Origin: Adiantum capillus-veneris
Lineage: Eukaryota; Streptophyta; Polypodiopsida; Polypodiales; Pteridaceae
Direction: 5' to 3'
Assembly (NCBI GenBank): GCA_014529385.2
Contig: CM043970.1
Span: forward strand, 63,906,996-63,970,995
DNA: 64,000 bases
Part shown: one piece after another, positions 1-12,594 of the stretch
Layout of the letters: each line of letters begins with the position of its first letter
Position numbering within the stretch: position 1 is the stretch's first letter
Notes under the pieces: generated by a model
Databases searched by the model: none
Told to the model about the DNA's origin: nothing
What the model saw: the letters and a program-made list of their open reading frames with translations, nothing else
Made by a program: the position numbers and the translations under genes

Positions 1-577
1 AAAAACCCAAGGCATACAAAATAAGCACACACATCAAATTGAATCACTGTGAAAAGACTTTGGGGGGTCAAAGAAAAAGTAATTAGTCAGGCGATGATTT
101 CATGAGAAATTCCTTTTATGGTTGCTTAACTACAAGGTCTTCTAGATATAGCCTCTAGTCAGCCCTCGAACATGAATACTTGGCTCTCGCGATTAAACAA
201 CTTAATTGACCACAGAAAATTAAGAAGCTTATCCATGGTATTAATATTCGATCTCTAGTGCCTTTCGACCGTCAAATTAGCGACCCCAGACTTGTTTAAT
301 TTTTTACCTTTACATCTGTTTATGCATTTGATTACATTGCAATTTAATGTTCATTGCTGACAAATTGTTTGAAATTCTTTTACCAATCAATTTGTCTACC
401 TAAAACTGCATATGCTTTTTAATCACTTATGAGAATGCAATTACTGTGCCAATGTTTTTTGATTTTGCAGTGACTGAAGAAGGCTAAGGACATTCATCTC
501 AAATGCTCTTCCACCTCGACGAACGAGCTTCAACTCAATAGCTTCCGAGGACAGAATCTACATCAGGAAGGGGGGCA
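1..577. other. No gene recognised; tail of an upstream LTR element
   Basis: No coding region is recognisable in the first 480 bases. The last ~100 bases, with a purine run just before 578, look like the 3' internal end and polypurine tract of a gypsy-type element whose 3' LTR starts at 578. The body of that element would lie left of this window. Confidence 0.4.
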
Positions 578-1287
<710 letters not shown>

Positions 1288-4234
1288 AGACTTGGACTTG
1301 TAGTCAAATTTCTGGACGACAGATGTACAGTTTATGATCTCAGTTTTGGTGATGAAATCGTTGCATCCGGGCTTTTGTGCCGTGGGCTGTATAAGCTCAC
1401 TTTGTATGACAAGTGTGGATAAAATTTTGCAAATGCAGTTGCAGATTCAAGGGCTATTTCAGATGTAAAACTTTGGCATGCACTTTTTGGTCAACTGAAT
1501 TTTGCCAGTTTGCTGCGTTTGCAGAAATTTGATATGGTTGCTTCTTTGCCGCCTCTTGAAGCACCTGTCAAACATGTTTGTGAAGGCTGTATTTTGGGTA
1601 AGATGCAGCGTTCTAAGTTTCCAAAGGATGGTTCAGTTCGGGCCACATGCAGGTTGCAGCTTGTGAATAGTGATGTTTGTGGGTCCATGCAAACTCCGTC
1701 CTTGGGAAATTACCTTTACTTCGTGACTTTCATTGATGATTACTCCAAACATGCATGGGTATTTCCGCTTAAAGCGAAGTCCGAAGTTTTTATGTGCTTC
1801 AAACAATTTCTGGCTATGGCTGAAAATGTCTCGAAATGTACTATGGGCACCCTCTGTTCCGATCGAGGGGGGGAGTATATGTTTCATGAATTCAATGCAT
1901 TTCTCGGTAATCGTGGGATAAAACACCAATGTACAGTGCCTTATACACCTCAGCAAAATGCTGTTGCTAAGAGGAAAAATAGGTCACTTACGAAAATGGC
2001 ACGATGGATGGTCAAAAGTCAAGCTTTGCCGCATTCTTTTTGGCTTGAGGCCATCATGTGTGCCACTTATGTACTAAACAAGTGTCCTACAAAAGCTTTA
2101 CAGTCTATTACTCCATATGAAGCATGGCATGATAGAAAGCCTTCTATTGAGCACATGTTTGTTTTTGGTTGTTTGGATATGCTTTGGTGCCACAAACACA
2201 ACGCAGAAAAATGGATGATAAGGCTGTCAAATGTATTTTTGTTGGTTATAGTGTTGAAAGCAAAGGTTACAGGTTATATCATCCACAAATAAAGCGTATT
2301 TTGGTTTCACGGGATGTAGTGTTTGTGGAAGATTCTGTTCATACCTTGCTGTCATGTACTAGAGATAGTAATGTAAGCTCACAGGACATTTATGACACTT
2401 TGTTGCCTCTTTTCAGTGGTGGGAATACGAATGTAATTTCCAATGAGGAAAATGTACACCCTATGGGGGTTTCTAAAAATGTTACAGATCAGCCTATTAC
2501 TGATGCATATGTACATGATGTACTTGATGAGGAAAGGGCTGAAAATGAGTAGGCTAGAGGTATGCCAAAATGGCTGGTGCACTCTTTGCGTGACAGTAAA
2601 TTGGATGCACCTTTGTCTAGTCGTACTCGTTCAGGCTCTCACCATGCATCTTATGCATCAGATTGTTATGCTTTTGTTGTGTCTAGCTTACATGATGTTG
2701 AGGAGCCTCTGTCTTTTGATGAAGCACAGAATTCAAAAAATTGGATGGCTGCCATGCAATCAGAATATGATGTACTTATAGAAAATGACACGTGGACTTT
2801 ATGTGATTTGCCTCCTCGCAAAAAGGCCATTGGTACGAAGTGGGTTTACAAGTTGAAACGCAAGCCGGATGGTGAGATCGATCGCCATAAGGCTCGACTT
2901 GTTGCAAAGGATTATGCACAACAAAAAGGCATAGATTATGAAGAGACTTTTGCTCCCACTTGTCGTATGACTACTGTGCATTTTCTATGTGCATTGGCAG
3001 CTCATTTTGGTTGGGATGTACATCAATCAGACATTGTTACTGCTTTCTTGAATGGTGACATATTTGAGGAAGTATCAGCCTCGCGGTTTTGTTATAAAAG
3101 GACAAGAGGACAAAGTGTGCAGATGGAAGAAGGCTTTGTATGGGTTGAAGCAATCTCCTCGTGCTTGGTAAGAGAAAGATGACACTCATTTGGTCAAACG
3201 AGGCTTTCGTAACAGTCCAACAGAAAGCACATTGTATGTAAAGCGTGAGGGTGATGTACTTCTCATTGTGGTTCTTTATGTCGATGATTTTCTGATCACT
3301 AGACCAAATAAGAGACATATTGCTGAATTTAAGGATGATTTGAATGCTACTTTCAAGATGAAATATTTGGGGTTGTTGCATCATTACTTGGGTATACAGT
3401 TTAAGCAGTGTGATGGTGGTATGCCTTGTGTGAGAAAAGTTACATAGAGACATTGCTATGTAAGTTTGGACTTGAGGATTGCAAACCTATTGCCACTCCC
3501 ATGGAAACAGGTTTGAAGTTGAGTCTACATGATGCTGGCGATCCTGCTTATGTCACTCTTTATCAAACTGTTGTTGGCTGCCTCATTTATGTATGCAACA
3601 CGAGGCCGGATATTCAGTTTGCAGTCTCATAGGTCAACAGATTTATGCATAGCCCAAGGTCTAAGCATTGGCAAGATTTCAAGAGGATTTTTTGCTACCT
3701 TAGTGGCACTTTACATCTTGGCTTGTTTTATCCCAAGGGGGGATCATTGTCGCCAGACTTACATGCTTTTTCGGACTCAGATTGGGCTGGTTGTTTTGAC
3801 ACGCGAGTGTCCACAAGTGGTTTTTGTTTCATGCTTGGCATTTCATGTATATCATGGTTGAGCAAGAAGCAACCTACTATGGCCACTTTGAGTTGTGAGG
3901 CTGAGTACAGGGCAGTCTTCACAGCTACGGTTGAGTGTGTATGGCGCAGACGCTTATGGCTGATTTCGGTGTTGGACAGGACACTGCCAATACTATCTAC
4001 ACTGATAGTCAGAGCGCATTGGCAGTTGTTGCGAGGAACCCAGTTTTTCATGCTCGCACAAAGCACATTGAGGTGCATTACCACTATGTCAGGGAGAGGC
4101 TCTCAGCAGGAGAGATCAGCTTGGCTTATGTGCCAACACAGGACAACCTTGCAGATCTTTTCACAAAGGCATTGTCTTGTGAGAAGCTTGAAGCTTTCCA
4201 CAAAGCTTTGGGCTTACTCCCCTTTGTGGACTGA
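1288..4234 (+). pseudogene. Copia retrotransposon polyprotein remnant (GAG-pre-integrase, integrase, RT, RNase H)
   Basis: The copia domain order is readable across several frames. GAG-pre-integrase/integrase is at about 1290-2290: zinc region WH...CEGC, with Gln where the second zinc His (GHLN) is expected, then catalytic Asp in NSDVCG and CSDRGGEY. The third acidic residue is lost (NAVAKRKN, Lys for Glu). RT runs at about 2560-3630 with KARLVAKDYAQ and an intact YVDD box at about 3280. RNase H is at about 3640-4234 (SDSDWAGC, SCEAEYRA, TDSQSAL, ARTKHIEVHYHYVRE). At least five frameshifts or stops separate the pieces, and gag and the 5' LTR are missing: the left edge abuts another element's LTR. 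It is a dead element. The decayed copy at 19.8-21.3 kb belongs to the same family. Confidence 0.9.
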
Positions 4235-4309
4235 TCATGTCCTCAGGGCATGGCACTTCCCTTTACTCATGTTCCAGCTCTCGTTCGCCGCATCACTCCA
4301 GGGGGGATT

Positions 4310-4543
4310 TGTTACCATATACATGTGGTAGTGATGTGTGTGAACATGAACACACTAGGACCGCCGGGGCATTTTTTCCCTCTTTAGGAGGTTTTTATCC
4401 CCGAGCATTGTATATACGCCCATCACTCTAGGGCTATCTATCTTTTCCATTGCACACTAAGAAACACACTCTCCATTGTGTGCCTTGATCTTCCTTGGTC
4501 TTCTCCAAGCTGTGTGCGTTTCTCTGCAACCCTAATTCCAACA
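4310..4543 (+). repeat. 3' LTR of the copia element
   Basis: A purine run (AGGGGGGATT) precedes TGTTACCATATACATG, and the segment ends in CCAACA, giving TGTTA...CAACA ends and a length of 234 bp. It starts 76 bp after the RNase H stop, as expected in copia elements. The next base belongs to a minus-strand copia protease/gag, so this element probably inserted into that one. Confidence 0.7.
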
Positions 4544-5369
4544 GGTCTTCCCATGAATCTCCCTGAGAGAGCTAAACCAAGACTGCTGGGGAGTCATGTG
4601 AGTGGTGGCTCTATTGTCAACAAACCAAGTACCTGATTGTGAGTAGCAAGAGCCCCGCCGTCTCGTGAGAGGCTACAACTGCAGACGAGGCTTTTTGTTT
4701 CTCCCTGTTGGCCTCGTCTTGATTCTTCTTTCTGCATTCTGATTCTTTGTGCCCTTTCTTGTGGTAGTGGTAACATTCGATGTCATTGTTCTTTTTCTTC
4801 TTCTTAACTTTACCTTTCTTGTTGCCTCCTTGAGCTATCAAAGCTCCTTCCACATCAAGAGCACCTCCGGATCGGAATGAGGAGTGCCCCTTGATCTGTC
4901 TAAGGGAAGGGAGAATCTCATCCAGGTGGGAAAAGAGGTACGTCCATATGTGAGCAAACTCTAAAAGTAGGGATGAAAGCGTGGGGGAATCTTGAATGGT
5001 AAGAGGTCAGCCATGCATGTCGAGGTGATGTCACCTCAAGCAGAGACAAGGTCATTCCAGTGTTCTTGCATGCGGCAAGTCAACCCATCGAGTGAGTTGA
5101 AATCCTTGAACTGGATATTGTACAACTCCCATTCAACTGTGATATGTCTTGCAAACAACTTTTCCTCAAACTAGTCAAGAATCCGTCTCCACAATGGATG
5201 TGCATGCTCCTCTTTGGAAACTTCGTTCGTGATGCGGTCTAAGAGGTTCATCATAAGAAAGGTGAAGACTCGTATGTCTCGATCCACCCACTCATTGATC
5301 TAGGCCTAAGTGGAAGTGGGAAGGGTAGGCTGAGTAGCCGAATGGGTGAAATCATTCAACCATTCCTAG
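4544..5369 (-). pseudogene. Copia gag (C-terminal part) and start of protease, minus strand
   Basis: Reading leftwards, a copia gag body is recognisable at ~5300-5000 (segments NEWVDRDIRVFTFLMMNLLD and HPLWRRILD). A basic stretch and a CCHC-like knuckle follow at ~4770 (CYHYHKKGHKESEC, with Tyr replacing the second Cys). Next to the left end is a protease start (WFVDNRATTHMT, Asn-Arg replacing the Ser-Gly of the usual DSGA). Stops and frame changes interrupt it. The upstream part of the same gag lies at 7942-8160, beyond the inserted element at 5375-7936. The rest of the element is cut off at 4543 by the LTR of the neighbouring copia. Confidence 0.75.
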
Positions 5370-5374
5370 AGTCG

Positions 5375-5419
5375 TGTCAAACTTGACGATGCGGAAGTGT
5401 AGAGACCAAGGGGAGTGAG

Positions 5420-5505
<86 letters not shown>

Positions 5506-5696
5506 TCCTGAACCAATCAACCTTGGCAATGAATAACTAATTGTGTATACAATGGAGGAAAGGGGTTGCTTATATAGCAATCCTATTAAATTTCCCTACT
5601 CAAGACTTTGACAAATAAGTAAAATAAATACCTAAAATCCAAACTAAATAATGGGATCACATTGGGAAGTTCACTTGAGATGCCTAAACTTTAACA
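5375..5696 (-). repeat. 3' LTR of the non-autonomous element
   Basis: 322 bp, matching 7635-7936 along its length. It contains an ~80-bp (GA)n tract (5423-5503) and, on the minus strand, a TATA box (CTATATAAG, near 5570) just upstream of the tract. Confidence 0.9.
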
Positions 5697-7620
5697 CCCT
5701 CTCTACAACTCATAGTGGACATCAATAGTGAGACCAAGTAGATGAAGAAGCTACCATGGATACCCCAGCACTGGCCAAGATACTGGATACACCTCGATGT
5801 TTCTCTCCTCAACTTTGTACTTGAAAGTAATGCCGTCTTGAGCATCGGTTGCCTTTCTAGAAACTTTGAACTGTAGACCATACTACACCCAATAATCCCC
5901 ATTCGTGAACTGTGAACACATCACGTCCGAAATATAAAACTCTAAGATAATGAAATGTTGGAACACATCCTGTCCAAAATCTGACCAACAACAATGTATT
6001 GGTGCACTCATCCATAGTGTTTTAGATGGCTGATTGGTTCCTTGCCAGATGCATGTGCATTGAACTCCGACCTACAGGTCCAAACACCAATAACTTGAAC
6101 TCCAACACAAGGGTCCAAATTAGTTATAGGGAGCAGTGCTTGCCCCTCTCTATCACTCACAAGCCTCTCTCTGACTGAAGCTAGTCATGACACTTGTCAT
6201 TTGACTAGAAATCTAATGTCAAGGCCATTGTGGCCACTGCCACAAGTGCCATGCCAATCTCCTCTGTCAAATATTTATTACCGTAATCTCTGTCCAGCTT
6301 GCCTTTAACTTTTTCTTCAAGTGAATTCTTGCTTTTGCCTTTGGCTTCCAACTCCCGAGCTAAACAAAGTGCCAAATCACAATCATGACTGTGGTCATAC
6401 CTCCCAAGTATCGAGGCAGCTAACTGAGTACTGGTACTACCATCCGTTTCCAATTGACCTTTGCTGTTGTTCTTTAGCAAACTCTGCCATTTGCTTTTGA
6501 CTTCACAAACTCGAGCCAAACAAATTTCTGAGTTCCTTGAGAATTGTGCCGGTGTACAGGCCGCTTAATGGATGGTTGACGATCCGTTATCCATAGCCAC
6601 TTGTTGCTTTTGGTCGATGTCATCGCGGGTGCTCGAGCAAGGGGAGTCCATTTTGAAGTTGCAAGATCTGGTAAGCGGGTACCTTCTCGCACTCCAAAAA
6701 ATGGACGTACAAACCAAGCCGCATCTGCTCCAAAATGATTTGATTCCACCGCAAAGGGAACTCCACACGCAATGGGATCCAAACAATCTGCTATCCCTCT
6801 TTGAAATCCTAAACTCTATCACCAATAGCCGCTTTGCACGTTTGCCATGTGGTAGGCCTTAAACAAATGCAAAGCTCCACAATAAATTGTGCATAGCAAG
6901 GGCTAAGAGTGTCATGCAAGCTTCACAAAATCCCCAAGCCATTCCTCTAGTACTCCCAAGCCACTCCATACCCTCTCTCAAGCTCCACTACCAAGTCGTT
7001 CCACGCTCTTGAGGACTTTTGCAACATGCCTTTCAAAAGTCAATCCGGATCTTTTGATGCTCTTTGCAATCCTCATCGGCACCTCCCAAAGCAATCAAGC
7101 TCCCTCAATTGGGTGTTGGCAATGAGTAAAACACGCAGCGTTTTTAAAACACTGGCTTTTATGGTGCATCGGCGGGACACAATGTGGCTGTCGCGTTTCA
7201 ATACGAAAGGGACATGGGGGAGGACGTTGATTGCTTGCATCTTAAAACACAGAAGGAGGATCGGACAGACAACTAGAACCAACAGCCTTTTGAAACATTG
7301 TCGTAGGAAGAGGGGGGGGGGGGGGGGGGGAACAGGTGTCGGTTGGATGAGAAAAACACAGAGCGTTTCAAAATGTAATAGGCTGCACAGGGGGGTAGTG
7401 GCGCCGGGAGAGGAGGTGGTCGCCAAAGGTCACTGCTAGCGTTTCAAAATGTTGCTCCAACAAGCAACGCGCCCAAAACGCCAAGAAATGGCATGTTTCC
7501 ACTAACATTTTAGAATGATGCTAGAGGAGGGATGTCGACCACCAGTAAGGGGGGGGAGAAACTCACCAGGGCTTCTCTTCTTTGGTCTGCTCCTCCACGC
7601 CAAGGCCTTCAAGGAGAACA
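5697..7620 (-). other. Non-coding interior of the non-autonomous LTR element
   Basis: I see no retroviral motif, no gag knuckle and no long credible ORF here. The short ORFs have no recognisable domain. A poly-G run lies near 7311-7330. The interior may be an unrelated captured sequence carried between functional LTRs. Confidence 0.6.
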
Positions 7621-7634
7621 CAACTCTGATACCA

Positions 7635-7670
7635 TGTCAAAGTCAAGGATGTGGAAGTAGAGATACCAAG

Positions 7671-7745
<75 letters not shown>

Positions 7746-7936
7746 TCCTGAACCTATCAACCTTGGCAATGAATAAGTGAATGTGTATACAATGGAGGCA
7801 AGGGGTTGCTTGTCTATCAATCCTAGTGAATTGCCCTACCCAAGACTTTGAAAAATAAGTAAAATAAATACCTAAAAGCCAAACTAAATAATGGGATCAC
7901 ATTAGGCAGATCACTTCAGATGCCTAAACTTTAACA
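7635..7936 (-). repeat. 5' LTR of the non-autonomous element
   Basis: 302 bp, the partner of 5375-5696. Its (GA)n tract is 7673-7743. The TATA region differs from the other copy, so this copy may no longer start transcription. The tRNA-Met primer site adjoins on the left. Confidence 0.9.
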
Positions 7937-7941
7937 AGTCG

Positions 7942-8160
7942 ATGGTAGGCAATGATTGTGCAAACTTGTGTCCTCCACACATATATAGTTATGTGAATCC
8001 AACTTCTTCTCCTTAGCAAACTCAGTGAGGGCATAATTGTTGGATGTTGCATTGGCAGATGCCAATGTAGTCGTAGAAGTGGAAGTGGCCGTAGTTGCAG
8101 AAGACGTGGTGGCCCACTTTTGGGATTGTTGTTGTTGTCCCTTCTGATTTGGAGTCGACA
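7942..8160 (-). pseudogene. Copia gag N-terminal part, minus strand
   Basis: Reading leftwards from ATG at 8160: MSTPNQKG, a Gln/Ser/Thr-rich leader, then LTEFAKEKKLDSHNYICVED, a typical copia gag start where the substrate-like K-L-D-S-H-N-Y segment opens the UBN2 domain. It stops at 7942, the target duplication of the inserted element, and continues at 5369. It belongs to the copia whose 5' LTR is 8943-9357. Confidence 0.65.
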
Positions 8161-8929
8161 TGTTGTGTGCTCAAAGAGTAGTCCCAGAGGTAGATCAATA
8201 AGGTCACAAGGCGCCGATGAAGGTATCGTCTCCAATGCTATAACAATCCAAAATAACCGCTCAGACAACCACCAGATGGTGTCCTGATGAGCAAGAGAGT
8301 GATCAACTGTACAATGGGTAAAAATTTAGCTTGTTGTCTGCCCAAAAAATGTTGCAAAGGGTGCTAAAAATGCTGTTGTAATAGAGATTTCAGCGTGCCT
8401 GTATGCCATCGATTGGTACGGGAGTGTTGCAAGAGTGTCAAACGAGGGGGTTCACGCACTTCTCAACCGTCAAGGGGCTGAAAACGGAGAAAAAGCATCA
8501 AGTAATCAAAGCCAAAATAGTGCCAATTGGGTAAAGACACCTTACCAAGGTGTAGTTTTGCAAGTGCCAAGTGGTAGAAGGGTCTCTTGTACAAGTCTTG
8601 GCTGCTCCTGCTCGTGCAAGAGGCTTAGCATTTTCTGAAGACGAAGGAACCTAAAAAAACGCAATTCTGGTGCTAAAAAAACGCATGCCTATTTGGTGCC
8701 GATCTCCTGCGTTCTGATGCAGGGAAGGGGCGCCAAGGGAGAGAGAAGGAGATTATTTCTTTGAATTGCAAAAATGCAAGTTTGGTCCAAAAACGTTGGC
8801 TGAGGTTTGCAAAAAACATTAGGGCTGAAAACGTTAGGTGGCGTTTTGCAGTTTTACCGCGATGGAATGTAGCAGAACTACTAGCGCTAGGATTTGAAGG
8901 TGATATTGATGAAGATTCTCCACAACTTG
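8161..8929. other. Copia 5' leader region, no gene
   Basis: This lies between the primer-binding site and the gag start of the minus-strand copia. No convincing coding segment is visible on either strand. Confidence 0.5.
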
Positions 8930-8992
8930 GCAACTAATACCATGTGAGAGTGAGCAACAAAGAGGGTGTGAGACACGCATGCCGAAAACGTT

Positions 8993-9066
<74 letters not shown>

Positions 9067-9357
9067 ACAAGTGCTCTGCAAATGATGCTCTCAATACACA
9101 ATGTATGACTACAAGACCCTAACCATTCTATTTAAAGAGTGTTAGGTTGAGGTAGGGAAAGATGTGTCACTGGTGCAAAAACATAAAAGCCCAAAAATGG
9201 CTAAAATGTGTGCACCCAACCAAGATCAAAAAATGATAGACCGGACACGTGCTAAAAGTGTCCAACCATGCTATCTTCATGATGTGCGATGGGTGGCCAA
9301 CCTAGGAAAATCACTAGCCGTACACAATGGCGAAGCAACGGTGGTGTAACTCTAACA
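8930..9357 (-). repeat. 5' LTR plus primer-binding site of the minus-strand copia
   Basis: On the minus strand the segment runs TGTTAGAGTTAC...CTCTCACA (9357-8943) and is followed directly by TGGTATTAGTTG, a one-base variant of the initiator Met tRNA primer site. A (GA)n tract (8995-9064) sits downstream of an AT-rich TATA-like CTTTAAATAG (about 9130, minus strand). The 9357 end abuts a gypsy integrase reading frame, so this copia probably inserted there. Confidence 0.7.
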
Positions 9358-12210
9358 TATAATGGTGTTGTCTGTGGCTTCTCTTGGACCATTACTTTCA
9401 GGGTGAAATGTAGATGTGAAATCCATTGTAGAGCCTAAGTTTTTGGCTAGGGTGACCCAAAAGTGATTGAAAAAGCGGCCAGCTCGGCCAGAGAGAATGA
9501 CCTTGGGAAAGCCATGATAGGGAAAGATGATTTTGAGGAAGAGTTTTGCAGATATTGTCTTTTTGCAAGGTACAAAGTACGCTTGTTTGCTAAAACAGCT
9601 AACTATGGTCCATATCATATCATTGTGTGAGGATGTGGTGGGAAGTCTTGTGATAAAATCCATGAGATTTGTTCCCAAGGGCCAACAGGGATAGGGGGAG
9701 GCATTAAAAGACCATAAGGCTTACCGTGATGACATTTAACTCTTTGACAGATCAAGCATTCTGAAACAAATTTTGTGATATCGTGCTTCATTTCAGGCCA
9801 AAAAATTTGATCTTGACATGCAATGAGTGTGGATTGAATTCCTTTGTGATCCATACACGGTGGTGCATGCATTTCAGTCATTGCTAGTTCCTTCAAGGGT
9901 GTTGTGATGCATAGCTTTTGCTGAAAATAAAAATAACCATTTGCCAAGGTGTAGTGTTCAAAGGGAAGACCATTACTGTGATGTATTTCAACCAAGCATG
10001 TGCAAAATGCGGATCTTGAGCATATGTGTTAGGCATAGAATGAAATGATTGCACATCACTCACAGAATTTAATTTAAATAAATATGCTTGATTTTATCAA
10101 AGACACATGAAGAGTAACAGAAAGAACATTCACTTCAGGTTTTCTACTTAATGTGTTTGCTACTACATTTGATTTACTCGGTTGGTATTGTATCATGGGA
10201 TGGAAGTTTTGAATGAAACCGGCCCATTTGTTATGATGGTAAAAAATGGTGGATTGAGTAAGCAGGTGTTTAATGGCGTGTTGGTCGATCTTGATGATAA
10301 CTTCAGAGCCCATAAGAAAGTGTTTCCAAATGTCTAGAGCGTGGACTATTGCTAGCAGTTCTTTATCGTATGTGTTGTATTTGGTTTCAGATGGTTTGAT
10401 TTTTTTACTTTCGAAGGCAAGTGGGTGATCATTTTGCATTAAGACTGCACTGCACCTATACTTGAGCCATTGGCGTATGTGACAACTACAAAGAAGGGAT
10501 GTGTGAAGTCAGGCAATTGTAGGACAGGGGCATGTGTGAGGAGGTGTTTGAGGGTGTCAAATGATTTTTTATATCAAGACCCCAATGGAATGGTACTTTT
10601 TCGCAAAGCAAGGTGGTCATTGGTGATGCAATGTGCAAGAAGTTTTTGACAAATTTTTGATAAAAGCCTGCTAAGCCTAGAAATCATTTGATGTCATGCA
10701 CAGACTTGGGGGTAGGCCATGCTTTATAATGTCGATCTTTTGAGAGTCAACAAATATGCATGTTTTAGAGACTATGTGGCCTAAATAATCCATGTGAGTT
10801 TGGAAGAATGTACTTTTGTCAGGATTTGAAAACAATTGTTGCTCACGCAATAGCTCAAAGATAATATGTAGGTAATTTTTGTGTTCGTGTTGATCACGAC
10901 TAAAATCAAGATGTCATCAAAGAACACAATAACAAAGTCTTGATAATCAAGAAATATCTTGCTCATCATCCTAGCAAATGCGGCAGGTGCATTTGTGAGA
11001 CCAAACGGTAAAACAATAAACTCATAATGACCAGACTATGTACACAAAATGCAGTTTAAAAAATGTCATTGGGGTGGATACGAATCTGATGGTATCCTGA
11101 TTTCATGTCAATTTTGCTAAACATTTCGGCTCCTCGTAGGCGACCTAGGAGGTTGTCTACACGTGGGATGGGATAGCAATTTTTGACAATGACCTTGTTT
11201 AATGCTCGGTAGCCTATGCACATGCAAAAAGTGTTGTTTTTCTTTTGGACTAGAAGAACTGTGTGGGGCACCCAAAGAGGATGCACTAAGGCAGAAGAGA
11301 CCATTGTCTAGGAGGTCAGTGATTTGTTTTTGGATTTCTTGCTGGTGCAAGGGACTATGTCTATATGGTGCTCTGTGTGGAGGTTGTGAGCCTAGACAAA
11401 TTTCAATTTTATGTTCTAATTCACCTCGAGAGGGTGGGAGGGAAGTGGGTAAATCATCCACAAAGCAATCATCATACTGTGAGAGGAAATCATTATGTAT
11501 GCGAGAGACAGGCGGTTGTGTCTGTTCCACTTCAGTAACGAATATCATGTATGCTTTGTCGTCCTTGCGTAGTGCACATTTTGCTTGTGTGTGTGATATC
11601 AAGGGGAACATAGCAAGTGATGCATCAACAGAAAGTGAAATAGATTTGCCATTGAAATTGAATTCCTTGTGTGTGTGCTATAATCAATTTTTTTTGGATT
11701 ATGTTGGTGACGAAAAGGCATGCCCAAAATGATCGATGGATTGCAATGGTGCAATAAAAAAATCACGTTGTTCTGTGTAATAACCAATAGTAATTCCAAG
11801 AGATTTAATTTCATGCGTGCCATTGTATGTAGTGCCTTGGAAGGTAGATTTTACTTTATATGCAGATGGAGTGGTGGTTAAGTTTAATTTTCTAACCAAT
11901 TTTTTAGAAATAAAATCGTGTAAACTACCATCGTTGTGTAAAATAGACACACTTGAATCTTGAATCTTGCCTTTCTGACGGAGTAAAGCATGAATTGAGA
12001 TTGGCTTACTTAGTACATGAGGTGGTGTTGCAGCTTTCTAATCAGCCATGGGGTCTTCGAGGGGTCCTGATTTGTCTTTAATGTTGTGTACTGGAGCGGT
12101 GGGTTGACTGGGTCCGTATGGACGATCGTTGGTGCAGTTGGCTTAAACATGGCCGTATTGGTGGCACTAGAAGCAGGCAACACCATTGCATGTGCAAGAT
12201 TGAGCATGTC
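9358..12210 (-). pseudogene. Ty3/gypsy gag-pol remnant (zinc knuckle, protease, RT, RNase H, integrase)
   Basis: Domains in order, leftwards: a gag zinc knuckle at 12,178-12,134 with CX2CX4HX4C spacing but two in-frame stops inside it; protease at ~11,950-11,700; RT at ~11,300-10,780 (KIDMKSGYHQIRIHP; FFDD for YVDD); RNase H at ~10,440-10,080 (FESKKIKPSETKYNTYDKELLAIVHAL); integrase at 9,995-9,358. The integrase has the zinc motif (H...H...CLICQR) and the first Asp (MDFITRLP). SGRAGRF replaces the usual SDRDPRF, so the second catalytic Asp is lost. Many frame breaks make this a dead element. Confidence 0.85.
12134..12178 (-). pseudogene. Gag zinc knuckle with two C-to-T type stops
   Basis: The minus-strand codons read C-F-stop-C-H-Q-Y-G-H-V-stop-A-N-C. 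The spacing is the exact CCHC pattern of retrotransposon gag. The stops are TAG and TAA, each one C-to-T change from a Gln codon. Confidence 0.65.
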
Positions 12211-12594
12211 CCTCTTGCAAATATTCTATTTATAGAAGAGTTCATGCTCACAAATGACTTACATCAGTTCACACTTGGGCATAAAATAGTCATGGCTTGA
12301 AAGAGCTCAATCTAACAATAAATAGCTGTCTACATCTCAACTTATAAATAAATCATAAAATACTAAGGATTGCCACAAAATCCAATGGTGGCAGTTTTAT
12401 TTTGAATAACTGCTATTGCCTTATTGTCCAACACGTGCTACTCACTGATTTACTCACACAACACTCGATAAGTGGTCATATTCCACATTTCAAATCAACA
12501 TCGCAATGCTTCATCAAAATATCAAATATTTCACAAATAAATCATCAAAATATCAGTTCCATTACAGAACTATGGTTCCCTCATCATTCTGATT
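12211..12594. other. AT-rich spacer, no gene seen
   Basis: This lies between the gypsy remnant and the next copia fragment. No motif or credible coding segment was found. Confidence 0.5.

Larger units (their letters stand above)
5370..7941 (-). mobile_element. Complete non-autonomous LTR retrotransposon (TRIM/LARD-like) with AGTCG target duplication
   Basis: Two LTRs (5375-5696 and 7635-7936) in the same orientation flank about 1.9 kb with no recognisable protein. On the minus strand the LTRs run from TGTTAAAG to TTGACA. Next to the right LTR is a primer-binding site complementary to initiator Met tRNA (TGGTATCAGAGTTG, minus strand, 7634-7621). Before the left LTR is a polypurine tract (GTAGAGAGGG, minus strand). 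The flanking pentamer AGTCG is exact at 5370-5374 and 7937-7941. It interrupts a copia gag that continues on both sides. It lacks gag and pol, so it needs proteins from another element. Confidence 0.9.
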
